64,000 nucleotides of DNA from Frondihabitans sp. 762G35 (GTDB lineage: Bacteria > Actinomycetota > Actinomycetes > Actinomycetales > Microbacteriaceae). The translations under genes and the position numbers were made by a program. Location of the stretch: NCBI RefSeq assembly GCF_002074055.1, contig NZ_CP014619.1, positions 2,170,001 through 2,234,000 of the forward strand, read 5' to 3'. Each line of letters starts with the position of its first letter. The stretch's first letter is position 1. Below, piece by piece: positions 1 to 7,667 of the stretch. Under the pieces are notes generated by a model, which made no database searches, had not been told where the DNA came from, and worked only from the letters and a program-made list of their open reading frames with translations.

Positions 1-34
1 CCAGGCTCGCGACGGCGGAGGCGGGCGCGCGTCG

Positions 35-970
35 TCAGCCGGCGTCGACGGTCAGGTCGGCGGGGCGCGCGTACGACGTCTGCGCGCCGACGCCGCGGAT
101 CGCGAAGCTGCCCGCCGCGACCCCCAGGCGCACCGCCTCGGGAAGCGTCGAACCGCCCGCCAGGGACGCGGCCAGCGCGCCGACGAACGCGTCCCCGGCG
201 CCGGTGGTGTCGACGACGTCCGCGGTCTTCCGGGCGGGCGCGTGACCGGAGGCGTCCGCGTCGGCCCAGACCGCGCCGAGCGACCCCAGAGTGATCACGG
301 CCGATCGTGCGCCGACGGTCCCGCCCTCCTCGACGAGGCCGCGGACCGCCGCGAGCGCGGACGCCACGTCCGTGACGGTCGCTCCGGTGAGCGACGCGGT
401 CTCGGTCTCGTTGACGACGAGCGGATCGGCGAGCACCAGCGTCTCGCGGGTCGCCGCGCGATACGGCGCGAGGTTGATGATGACGCGCGCCGCGACTCCT
501 GCGGCCGCCCGGGCCGTCTCGGCGAGGACGTCGAGCGTCAGTTCGCCCTGCAGCAGCACGAGGGCGCCCGGGCCGCCGACCCGCTGCACGGCCTCCACGG
601 CCCGCTGCGGGGTCACGGTCGCGTTCGCTCCCGAGACGACGGTGATGGAGTTCTCGCCGGCCTCCTCCACGGAGATGAGGGCGAGACCGGTCGGCTGAGC
701 GTCGACGATTCGGACGGCGTCGATCTGGACGCCCTCCGTCTGGAGGGACCGCAGGATGCTCGCCCCGTCGTCGTCGCGCCCGACGGCTCCCACGAACGTC
801 ACGTCGCCGCCGAGCCGCGCCGCCGCGACGGCCTGGTTGGCGCCCTTGCCGCCCGGCTGCTTGGCGAGACCGTGGGCGATGACCGTCTCGCCGGGGCGGG
901 GTGCCCGTTCGACGCGGACGAGGTAGTCCTGGTTGGCCGACCCGACGACGATGATGCGCGCTCCGTTCAC
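35..970 (-). CDS. rbsK: ribokinase-like PfkB-family sugar kinase
   Basis: A 311-residue cytoplasmic PfkB-family kinase that would phosphorylate ribose (or a related sugar or nucleoside) with ATP. Visible family signatures are the N-terminal strand with GSANQD (residues 10-15), the substrate-binding GGKGANQ block (40-46) and the C-terminal DTTGAGDAF motif (254-262), in which Asp260 is the expected catalytic base. The length is normal for RbsK. It lies 40 bases downstream of pstB on the same strand, so read-through from the pst operon is possible, but no ribose transporter or RbsD is visible in the window. Exact substrate is inferred from the ribokinase-type GGKGANQ motif; another pentose or a nucleoside cannot be excluded. 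Confidence 0.85.
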   Translation of the reverse strand: MNGARIIVVGSANQDYLVRVERAPRPGETVIAHGLAKQPGGKGANQAVAAARLGGDVTFVGAVGRDDDGASILRSLQTEGVQIDAVRIVDAQPTGLALISVEEAGENSITVVSGANATVTPQRAVEAVQRVGGPGALVLLQGELTLDVLAETARAAAGVAARVIINLAPYRAATRETLVLADPLVVNETETASLTGATVTDVASALAAVRGLVEEGGTVGARSAVITLGSLGAVWADADASGHAPARKTADVVDTTGAGDAFVGALAASLAGGSTLPEAVRLGVAAGSFAIRGVGAQTSYARPADLTVDAG

Positions 971-1010
971 GCTTCCACCCTGTCACGCCCGTCCGGTTCT
1001 GCCCGCCCCC

Positions 1011-1871
1011 CTAGCCGAAGCGGCCGTGGACGTAGTCGGCGGTGCGCTGATCCTGCGGGGCCTCGAACATCGCCTCGGTCGAGCCGTGCTCGACGATGGC
1101 GCCCGGCGTGCCCTGCTCGGCGAGGAAGAACGCGCACCGGTCGGAGACGCGCTGGGCCTGCTGCATGTTGTGCGTGACGATGACGATGGTCACCTCGGTG
1201 GCGAGCTCGGTGATCGTCTGCTCGATGCGTCGGGTGGAGGTCGGGTCGAGGGCCGAGCAGGGTTCGTCCATGAGCAGGACCCGCGGGCGGACGGCGAGGG
1301 ACCTCGCGATGCAGAGGCGCTGCTGCTGACCGCCCGAGAGGCCGCCTCCGGGCTGCCGGAGGCGGTCCTTGACCTCGTTCCAGAGGCCCGCCTTCGTGAG
1401 GGTCTCCTCGACGAGGTCGACGCGGGCTCCCCGGTCGAGCTTCCGACCGGTCAGGGCGAGGCCGGCGAGAACGTTGTCCTGGATGCTCATGGCCGGGAAC
1501 GGGTTCGGCTTCTGGAAGACCATGCCGATCTGCCGGCGCGCGTCGGTGATGCGCCGCGCGGCGTCGTAGATGTCGACGTCGTCGAGGAGCACCTCGCCCG
1601 CGAGCGACGCGGACGGCACCAGCTCGTGCATCCGGTTGAGGGTGCGGAGGAAGGTGCTCTTGCCGCAGCCCGACGGGCCGATCAGGGCGGTCACGTGGCC
1701 GGCCGGCATCGTGAGCGAGACCCGGTCGAGGACCTTGTGCGTCCCGAACCACGCGGAGATCTCCCGGGCGTCGAGGGTGGCCGGCTGTCCTGCCGGTCGG
1801 AGGGGCTGCTCTTCGGCGGCGTCGGGCTGGGCGAACCAGCTGTCGAACTCGCTCGCGAGGGTGTCGGTCAT
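1011..1871 (-). CDS. pstB: phosphate ABC transporter ATP-binding protein PstB
   Basis: The 286-residue ATPase that powers the high-affinity phosphate importer, working as a dimer on the cytoplasmic face of PstC/PstA. The ABC signatures are complete: Walker A GPSGCGKS (65-72), Q-loop Gln120, signature LSGGQQQR (178-185), Walker B with LLMDEP (199-204) and an H-loop in VTHNMQQ. The MHELVPSA insertion after Walker A is usual in PstB. An N-terminal extension of about 35 residues rich in Asp, Glu and Pro precedes the ABC domain. It is the last transporter gene of an unusually long pst operon: about 7.5 kb separates it from pstA (end 9351), although pstA and pstB are normally adjacent. Confidence 0.97.
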   Translation of the reverse strand: MTDTLASEFDSWFAQPDAAEEQPLRPAGQPATLDAREISAWFGTHKVLDRVSLTMPAGHVTALIGPSGCGKSTFLRTLNRMHELVPSASLAGEVLLDDVDIYDAARRITDARRQIGMVFQKPNPFPAMSIQDNVLAGLALTGRKLDRGARVDLVEETLTKAGLWNEVKDRLRQPGGGLSGGQQQRLCIARSLAVRPRVLLMDEPCSALDPTSTRRIEQTITELATEVTIVIVTHNMQQAQRVSDRCAFFLAEQGTPGAIVEHGSTEAMFEAPQDQRTADYVHGRFG

Positions 1872-1884
1872 GGGGGGCTCCGGG

Positions 1885-2817
1885 TCACATCAGGTTGGGC
1901 AGGAGGAGGGTGAACTGCTCGGCGGCGAAGAGGCCGACGACGAGGACGACGGGCACGGCGACGACGAGGGTCTGACGGCGGCCCCAGAATCGGAGGCTCA
2001 CCGCGAACAGGGCGATCAGGGCGAAGAGCCCGATGAGCCCGATGACGAGGAACGGCCAGACGGAGCCGTTACCGGCCATGGTGAGCTCCTCCTCGCCCAG
2101 GGCGGCGTAGCCGAGCGCGCGCTGAGGCGTCGCCAGCGGGGCGGTCTCGAGCTTCGCGTCGACGCGGACCACGGTGCTCGGCAGGAAGGGGATGCCGGAG
2201 GCGCTGACGAGCGTCAGTCGGCCGCCGCCGGCCGGGATCGCGTCCGGGACGGGATCGCCGGTGAACCGGACGTCGCTGACGACGTAGCGGGCCGTCCCGA
2301 GGCCGGTCGTCGTCGTGACGACGTCGCCGGGGGTGAGGGCGCCGATCGATCCGAAGGGTGCCCCGTAGGCCGCCTGCCGACCGTAGAGGACGCTGGCGCC
2401 CGCCTGGCCCGGCATCGGGGTGTCGCGGCGGTGACCGGGGCCCTGGCGGGTGACGTCGGACGAGGTGCCCTCGAAGACGACCTCGTGGACGCCGATCGCC
2501 GGGATCGTCAGGACCGCGACCGAGGTGCCGACGGGCAGGAGCCGCCCGTCCGTCCCGGTCTGCCCGACGGGCGCCGTGGCGTTGGCGAGCTGGTAGCGGA
2601 AGTCGTCGAAGGCGAGCTGCTGGTCGCGGGAGTGCTCGACCTGCGAGACGCCGACGAACTGGGCGGCGAAACCGACGAGGAGCAGGCCGATCACGATGAT
2701 CGCGGATCCCCCGAAGCGCCATCGGTCCGGCTCGGTGAGCGCGGGGAGCGACTGCGACGCGGCGGGGCTCGGAGGCTCGGGCAGGCGCGGCGCGGGCCGC
2801 GGAGTGGTGGTGGTCAT
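1885..2817 (-). CDS. sortase-fold membrane protein lacking catalytic residues (pseudosortase)
   Basis: A 310-residue protein with an N-terminal membrane helix (about 37-56), a class E-like sortase domain (about 97-223), then two C-terminal helices (about 253-275 and 283-305). Framework motifs of class E sortases are visible: LTIPAIGV, EGTS, GPGH, MPGQAG and YGAPF (151-155). The catalytic residues are not. The AGHR position before YGAPF reads YGRQ, so His is replaced (Arg147). The TLxTC motif reads TLVSA (202-206), so Cys is replaced by Ala206. The protein has no cysteine anywhere and therefore cannot work by the sortase thiol mechanism. It lies 14 bases upstream of pstB and follows a substrate-binding protein with Ig domains. 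A scaffold or docking role at the transporter is inference. Confidence 0.8.
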   Translation of the reverse strand: MTTTTPRPAPRLPEPPSPAASQSLPALTEPDRWRFGGSAIIVIGLLLVGFAAQFVGVSQVEHSRDQQLAFDDFRYQLANATAPVGQTGTDGRLLPVGTSVAVLTIPAIGVHEVVFEGTSSDVTRQGPGHRRDTPMPGQAGASVLYGRQAAYGAPFGSIGALTPGDVVTTTTGLGTARYVVSDVRFTGDPVPDAIPAGGGRLTLVSASGIPFLPSTVVRVDAKLETAPLATPQRALGYAALGEEELTMAGNGSVWPFLVIGLIGLFALIALFAVSLRFWGRRQTLVVAVPVVLVVGLFAAEQFTLLLPNLM

Positions 2818-2852
2818 GGGTGGCGCGACGTTCTTTCGACGAGGACGGGGAG

Positions 2853-2887
2853 GGCGGCTCCGCCCCGGAGACCGGGACGGAGCCGCC
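2853..2887 (-). terminator. hairpin in the pst operon, possible attenuator
   Basis: Perfect 10-bp inverted repeat, GGCGGCTCCG (2853-2862) and CGGAGCCGCC (2878-2887), with a 15-base loop. It starts 10 bases after the stop of the Ig-domain binding-protein gene and lies upstream of the pseudosortase gene. The bases that follow on the minus strand are C-rich rather than a T run. It is therefore more likely to reduce expression of pseudosortase-pstB relative to the upstream genes, or to protect the mRNA 3' end, than to terminate fully. Confidence 0.5.
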
Positions 2888-2896
2888 GGGGTGCTG

Positions 2897-4975
2897 CTAC
2901 TTGACGACCTTCAGGGTGGTGCCGCTGTTGTGCGTCGCGTTCCACAGGGCGGAGCCGTTGTAGAAGAACACCAGGGTGTGCGTTCCGACCGAGAGGCGCG
3001 GGATCGTGAACGTGACGGCACCCTTCACGATGCTCGTGTTGCCCACGATGACCTTGCTGCCCTCGCGGATCTGCACCTGACCGGTCGGAGCGACGGAGCC
3101 GGCACCGGTGACCGTCATGGTCACCTTCGTCGTGGCGGTCGACTTGACGGTCGGGAGCGTCGGCACGTTGACGTGCGGCGTGCCCTTGGCGACCTTCACG
3201 GCGAGGGCGGCGCTGGCGCTGCCCTTGGTGCCGCTGGTGGCGGGCACGTACGTCGCGATGATGCTGTAGGAGGTGTGGTTCGGGTAGAACGAGGTGACCG
3301 CGGAGCTGGCTCCGGGCGCGACCTCGGTCGTGCCGAGGACGGCACCGTTGTTCGTGAACGTCACCGTGCCGCCCGCGGAGTCTCCGCCGGCGATCTTGGC
3401 CGTGACGACCGCGAGGCGGCCGACGACGAAGGCGTTCGACGTGACGGTGGTCTTCGAGACCGTGGCCGCGCTCGAGACCGCGACCTGCGAGGTGGCGCTG
3501 GCGCTGGATCCGACGCCGCCGAGGGCGGGGACGAACGTCGCGGTCACTGCCGTGGTGCCGGCGGTGGCCAGCGGCACGTCCGCCGTGACGCTCGTGGCGC
3601 CGCGGGCGATCGTCGCCGTGGCGAGGGTCGTGGTGCCGGAGCGGAAGAGGACGGTGCCGCCGCCGTTCCCGAACGACGCGACGGTGGCCGTGGCCTTGAC
3701 CGTCGAGCCGGCCTGTCCCGAGTCGGGGATGGAGAGCGTCGTGGTGCTGGTCGACGCGGGGAAGGCGCGGAGCTGCGCGTAGCCGCAGGTGGTCGCGGCG
3801 CTCGTGGCCGGCTCCGGGAGGAAGCCGTAGCGGGTGATGACCGCGGTCTGCTTGCAGACGAGCGACGTCGAGCCGACGAACGTCTTGGCGATCTGGCTCG
3901 ACGGGTCGTCCGCGAGGCGCGAGGGGACGATGTTGTAGACGTCGCGGACGAAGCCGGCGTACGACGGGTTGGTCGCGTAGGCCGTGCCGCTGCCGGTCGT
4001 GGCGGCCGTCTGCGAGCCCTGGGTCTTGCCGAGGACGGCGAGCTCGACGCCGGCGCGACGGTCGGTGACGCCCGGGGCGCCGTTCGCCTGGGCGACCCAC
4101 TGGCTGACCGAGAAGGGCGCGATGGCGAGGGTGTCGGAGGTGGTCAGGTCGACGATCGGCTGGCCGTTGTGCTCCTCGATCGGCGTGCCGTTGTCGGTGT
4201 CGGTGACATTGGGGTGGGTCGAGGTGTACCCGCTCGCGTCGGTCCCCCCGATCTGTCCGATGAAGTAGGAGCGCGTGCCCGAGCCGAACTTGGGCAGGAT
4301 CGGCTGGAGCTTGTAGGCCTTGGTGCCGGAGGGGGCGCCGCCCAGGGTCTGGCCGGCGGAGTTGTAGCTGCCGTCCGCGTTGAAGTAGACGTAGGCGACG
4401 TCGCCGCTGTAGATGTTGCGGAGGGTCGGCTCGCTCTTGCCCTCGGTGCCGTCGCCGATGTAGAGCGGGACCTTGGAGAGCGGGCTGCCCGGGGCGAACG
4501 CCACGTCGACCGCGTCGCGGGCGAAGGGGACGTAGGCGACGACGCCGTCGGCGAGGGTCGAAGCGGGGCCCCCGGAGGAGCGCGCGAAGTCGAGCTGACC
4601 GACGACCGACGAGTCGACCGTCGTGCTGGTGCCGTCCGCGAGGGCGACGCCCGACTTGTTGGCGAGCTGACCGATCGAGACGAGCAGCTCGTCGCGGCCG
4701 GCACCGGAGCCGCTGACACGCGGGATGGCCACGCCGCCCTTGCGCGTGACGACAGTGGCGCCGCCGGAGTTGGCGTTGTAGGAGGCGATCTGTCCGCCGC
4801 CGATGCCGGTGGCGATGCCGTTGACGACGTCCTGGGTGGTGTCGGAGCCGAGACCGACGAGCGTGCCGAACGTGCCCGTCGCGGGGTCGGCATTGGCCGG
4901 CACGGCGAGCGCGCCGACGAGCAGGGCCGCGGCCCCGAGCGAGACGCCGAACTTGCAGAAGGTGGTGACCTTCAT
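2897..4975 (-). CDS. secreted PstS-like substrate-binding protein with three Ig-like domains
   Basis: A 692-residue secreted protein. The start at 4975 gives a clean signal peptide (about residues 1-29, ending VPANA) and has an AAAGGAAA ribosome site upstream; longer frames begin with low-complexity sequence. Residues 30-405 resemble a divergent PstS-type binding protein: GSDTTQ (43-48), a QLDFARSS block (127-134) where PstS has DFA(V/A)S, and PKFGSGTR (228-235) in place of the PstS RSDGSGST loop. Residues 410-692 form three Ig-like repeats of about 95 residues. There is no membrane anchor or sorting signal. Its place between another PstS-like protein and the pseudosortase suggests a role in oxyanion capture or wall attachment; the ligand is unknown. 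Confidence 0.75.
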   Translation of the reverse strand: MKVTTFCKFGVSLGAAALLVGALAVPANADPATGTFGTLVGLGSDTTQDVVNGIATGIGGGQIASYNANSGGATVVTRKGGVAIPRVSGSGAGRDELLVSIGQLANKSGVALADGTSTTVDSSVVGQLDFARSSGGPASTLADGVVAYVPFARDAVDVAFAPGSPLSKVPLYIGDGTEGKSEPTLRNIYSGDVAYVYFNADGSYNSAGQTLGGAPSGTKAYKLQPILPKFGSGTRSYFIGQIGGTDASGYTSTHPNVTDTDNGTPIEEHNGQPIVDLTTSDTLAIAPFSVSQWVAQANGAPGVTDRRAGVELAVLGKTQGSQTAATTGSGTAYATNPSYAGFVRDVYNIVPSRLADDPSSQIAKTFVGSTSLVCKQTAVITRYGFLPEPATSAATTCGYAQLRAFPASTSTTTLSIPDSGQAGSTVKATATVASFGNGGGTVLFRSGTTTLATATIARGATSVTADVPLATAGTTAVTATFVPALGGVGSSASATSQVAVSSAATVSKTTVTSNAFVVGRLAVVTAKIAGGDSAGGTVTFTNNGAVLGTTEVAPGASSAVTSFYPNHTSYSIIATYVPATSGTKGSASAALAVKVAKGTPHVNVPTLPTVKSTATTKVTMTVTGAGSVAPTGQVQIREGSKVIVGNTSIVKGAVTFTIPRLSVGTHTLVFFYNGSALWNATHNSGTTLKVVK

Positions 4976-5105
4976 GGCAGGTGTTTCCTTTCGTGTGGTG
5001 GACCCGCCCGGGCGGCGGAGGAGCTCTCCGGTGCGGGGTGCTGCTGGGAGTGCTGGTGCGGGTGGTGCGGTCGATGAGGTCTGTGGGGGTCCGGGTCGTC
5101 CCGGC

Positions 5106-7667
5106 CTAGAGGTCGAGCAGGGCGAGCTTCTTGCCCCGGCGGGTGAGGAGCGGGCCGGCCGCCAGCGAGGGGATCCCGAGGGCGAGCGCACCGGCGAGGC
5201 TCATGCGAGCCGCCCCCAGCGGGTCGTCCTTGGTGTGCTGGGTCGGCACGGCCGCCTCGTCCTGGTCGACGGCGCCGACGGGCGTCGTGGCGACGGGGGC
5301 GGCCTCGACGGGCGCCGCGGCCTCCGGGATCGCCGCCGTGGCGCCGGAGTCGACGGGCGTGTCGGCGGGAGCCGCGACCGTAGGAGCCGTCGCCACCGGG
5401 GTCGGGGTCGGCTGCGCCTTCGGGCACTGCGCGGTCACCACGGCGGGGGTGGTCAACTGGAGAGCGACCTTCTTCGCCCCGGTGGACATCGCCGTGGAGA
5501 GCGGGACGTACCCGCCGGGGAGGTCGCCGCGCGCGTCTCCTGCGGTCTGCCCGCGGCCCGCGGCGTAATCGATGAGCCGTGCGTAGTTCACGCGCTCCGC
5601 CGGGGTGGCGGCGCAGACGTTGACGGCCGCGTAGCTGAGCATCGACAGCGGGTACGCGTCGACGGCACGCGACGAGGCGTCCGCCACGAGGACGCCGGGG
5701 ACGTCCGAGGGCTTCATCGCGGCCACGCCCTTGCCGATGGAATCGGTCGTGGGGGCGATCGCCTGACCGGCGCCGTTGACGAGCTTGGCCGTCGCGAGCC
5801 CGTACCGGGCGGCCGACGCGGCATCGGTGACGGACAGGATGAAGCGGCTCCCGGGAACCTGCGCGCCGAGCGACGTGTAGCCCTTCGGCTGCCCGTACGG
5901 GTTCCAGGAGTCCTTCTCGTTGGGGTCGGCCTTGAGCGTTCGTGACGCCCCCTCGTGCATGTCGTTCATGTAGGGGCGCATGTCGAGGGTCCCGAACCCG
6001 GTCTCGTCCTTGTCGCCGCCCTTGGCCACCGTGAGGTCGGCCTTCGGGAAGGTGTCGAGGGTCGTGTCCGTCGCGAGGCCGAGAGGAACGTAGGACGGGT
6101 TGATCCTGGTGCCCCACTCGTCGGCGTGCCCCTGGAGGAACGACTCGGCCAGCGGATCCGACCGTATCCACGCCCAGACGCGCGCGTTCGCGTCCGACGA
6201 CCCGAGCGCCACCATCAGGCCCGCGGGGCTGACGTCGCTCCGGCTCTTGGCGAAGGTCGGGTTGAGCGCCAGGAACTCCGGGTCGGTCACGAGGCTCGAG
6301 GGGTTGGCCTGGACGACCCTGTCGGCGAGGCCGCGCCCCGGGACGTCGGCCTGGTAGGTCTGGGTGAGCAGCTTCGCGACGAGGCGCGCGTTCAGGGTGA
6401 GGTCCCGATCCTGCAGCCCGTTGCTGTCGATGGCGGGGGCGTCCGGATAGAGGCGGTAGTCGATCGTGAAGGCGACGACGATCGCGTTCTCGGCGACCGG
6501 CGCGTAGGCGATGCTCGTGCCGGAGGACGTCGCCGCGTCGAGGGGCGAGTTGACGAGGGCGAGGCGGGAGGCGCCGTCGATCGTCGACACGATCTGCTTC
6601 TTGGCCTCGTCGTCGCCGATCTGCGAGAACCCGTACGTGGTGCCGAGACCGCAGAGGGCGGGCTGCCAGGACGTGACGGCCTCCGTCACGGTCTCCGAGC
6701 CGACGAGCCGCTCCTCGGCGTTCCCGATCGGGCAGGACTGCGCGACCGACTGGAAGCCCAGCTTGACGGCCACGCGGTTGCGCCAGGCCGAGGCCGACAG
6801 CGGGGAACCCGTGATCCTGCCCGCCGCGTTCTCGGTGGAGGCGCTGCCGTCGAGGTTGTGCTCGCCGCGCGGGACGATGACCAGCCAGCAGGAGCGGGGC
6901 GTGACGCTGCCCTTCACGGAGCTGTCGTCGGCGCCGCAGCCGAGCTGGGGGGCCTGGAGGTTCGTCTCGGTGGCGAAGGTGACCTGGCCGGAGCCGTTGC
7001 GGGCCGTCCTCGCCGCGCTGATCTCGTTGGTGGTCGTCGCGTCGAACTGCTTCGAGAGGTCGACCGTCGACTTCGCGAGCGTGCCGTCGACCGCGCGGAA
7101 GGGCACGCGATAGGCCCGGAGGAATGGGTTCTCGATCGGCGGGTCGAGCAGGAGATCCGGATCCGCGGCGTCGCCCGAGAGCTGCGGGTCCTGGAGGGGA
7201 TCGTCTCCCAGGACCAGGTCGCGCTTCGAGGTCCCCGTGCCCATGAGCGACGCGAGCGTCGCCGACGGCGCACCCCAGAGGCACTGCTCGGGCGAGGGGC
7301 CGGTGGCCTCGTCGCCCCAGCACTGCATCACCTGGACGTAGTCGGTCGAGTACTCGCTCGCCGGCGTCGCGACGCCGCCGGTCCAGGAGACGGTGACGCC
7401 CTGGTCGACGAGGTTCTGCGTCTGGCTGACCGAGAAGCTCATCTTCTGGAAGGCGGCCGCGTCCGGGTTGTCCGACGCGGTGGCCGGGTCGCCGAGCTGC
7501 TTCTGGGCGTCGGTCCACGAGACCGTGACCGCGGATCCTGCCGGCGTCGGGCTGGTGGCCGCACCGGCCGGGATCGTGGCCAGGAGGAGCGCCCCCGAGA
7601 CGGTGGTGGTGACGAGGCCGAAGGCGAGGGCCGCGCGGCCGAGGCGGACGAGCTGCTGGTGCCTCAC
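5106..7667 (-). CDS. large membrane-anchored PstS-like surface protein
   Basis: An 853-residue exported protein. The GTG start at 7667 overlaps the pstS stop in a GTGA arrangement and yields a signal peptide (about 1-37, ending IPAGAAT). A much longer open frame continues upstream only because it is antiparallel to real coding sequence. The region reading ENAIVVAFTIDYR then LTLNARLVAKLL, and a late DLPGGYVPL segment, match the hinge and C-terminal parts of long actinobacterial PstS proteins. The R-x-x-x-S-G-S-T phosphate loop of PstS is not visible. The end is a Pro/Ala-rich linker, one hydrophobic helix (about 820-840) and a basic tail TRRGKK, so it should sit on the outer face of the membrane. 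Ligand unknown. Confidence 0.75.
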   Translation of the reverse strand: MRHQQLVRLGRAALAFGLVTTTVSGALLLATIPAGAATSPTPAGSAVTVSWTDAQKQLGDPATASDNPDAAAFQKMSFSVSQTQNLVDQGVTVSWTGGVATPASEYSTDYVQVMQCWGDEATGPSPEQCLWGAPSATLASLMGTGTSKRDLVLGDDPLQDPQLSGDAADPDLLLDPPIENPFLRAYRVPFRAVDGTLAKSTVDLSKQFDATTTNEISAARTARNGSGQVTFATETNLQAPQLGCGADDSSVKGSVTPRSCWLVIVPRGEHNLDGSASTENAAGRITGSPLSASAWRNRVAVKLGFQSVAQSCPIGNAEERLVGSETVTEAVTSWQPALCGLGTTYGFSQIGDDEAKKQIVSTIDGASRLALVNSPLDAATSSGTSIAYAPVAENAIVVAFTIDYRLYPDAPAIDSNGLQDRDLTLNARLVAKLLTQTYQADVPGRGLADRVVQANPSSLVTDPEFLALNPTFAKSRSDVSPAGLMVALGSSDANARVWAWIRSDPLAESFLQGHADEWGTRINPSYVPLGLATDTTLDTFPKADLTVAKGGDKDETGFGTLDMRPYMNDMHEGASRTLKADPNEKDSWNPYGQPKGYTSLGAQVPGSRFILSVTDAASAARYGLATAKLVNGAGQAIAPTTDSIGKGVAAMKPSDVPGVLVADASSRAVDAYPLSMLSYAAVNVCAATPAERVNYARLIDYAAGRGQTAGDARGDLPGGYVPLSTAMSTGAKKVALQLTTPAVVTAQCPKAQPTPTPVATAPTVAAPADTPVDSGATAAIPEAAAPVEAAPVATTPVGAVDQDEAAVPTQHTKDDPLGAARMSLAGALALGIPSLAAGPLLTRRGKKLALLDL

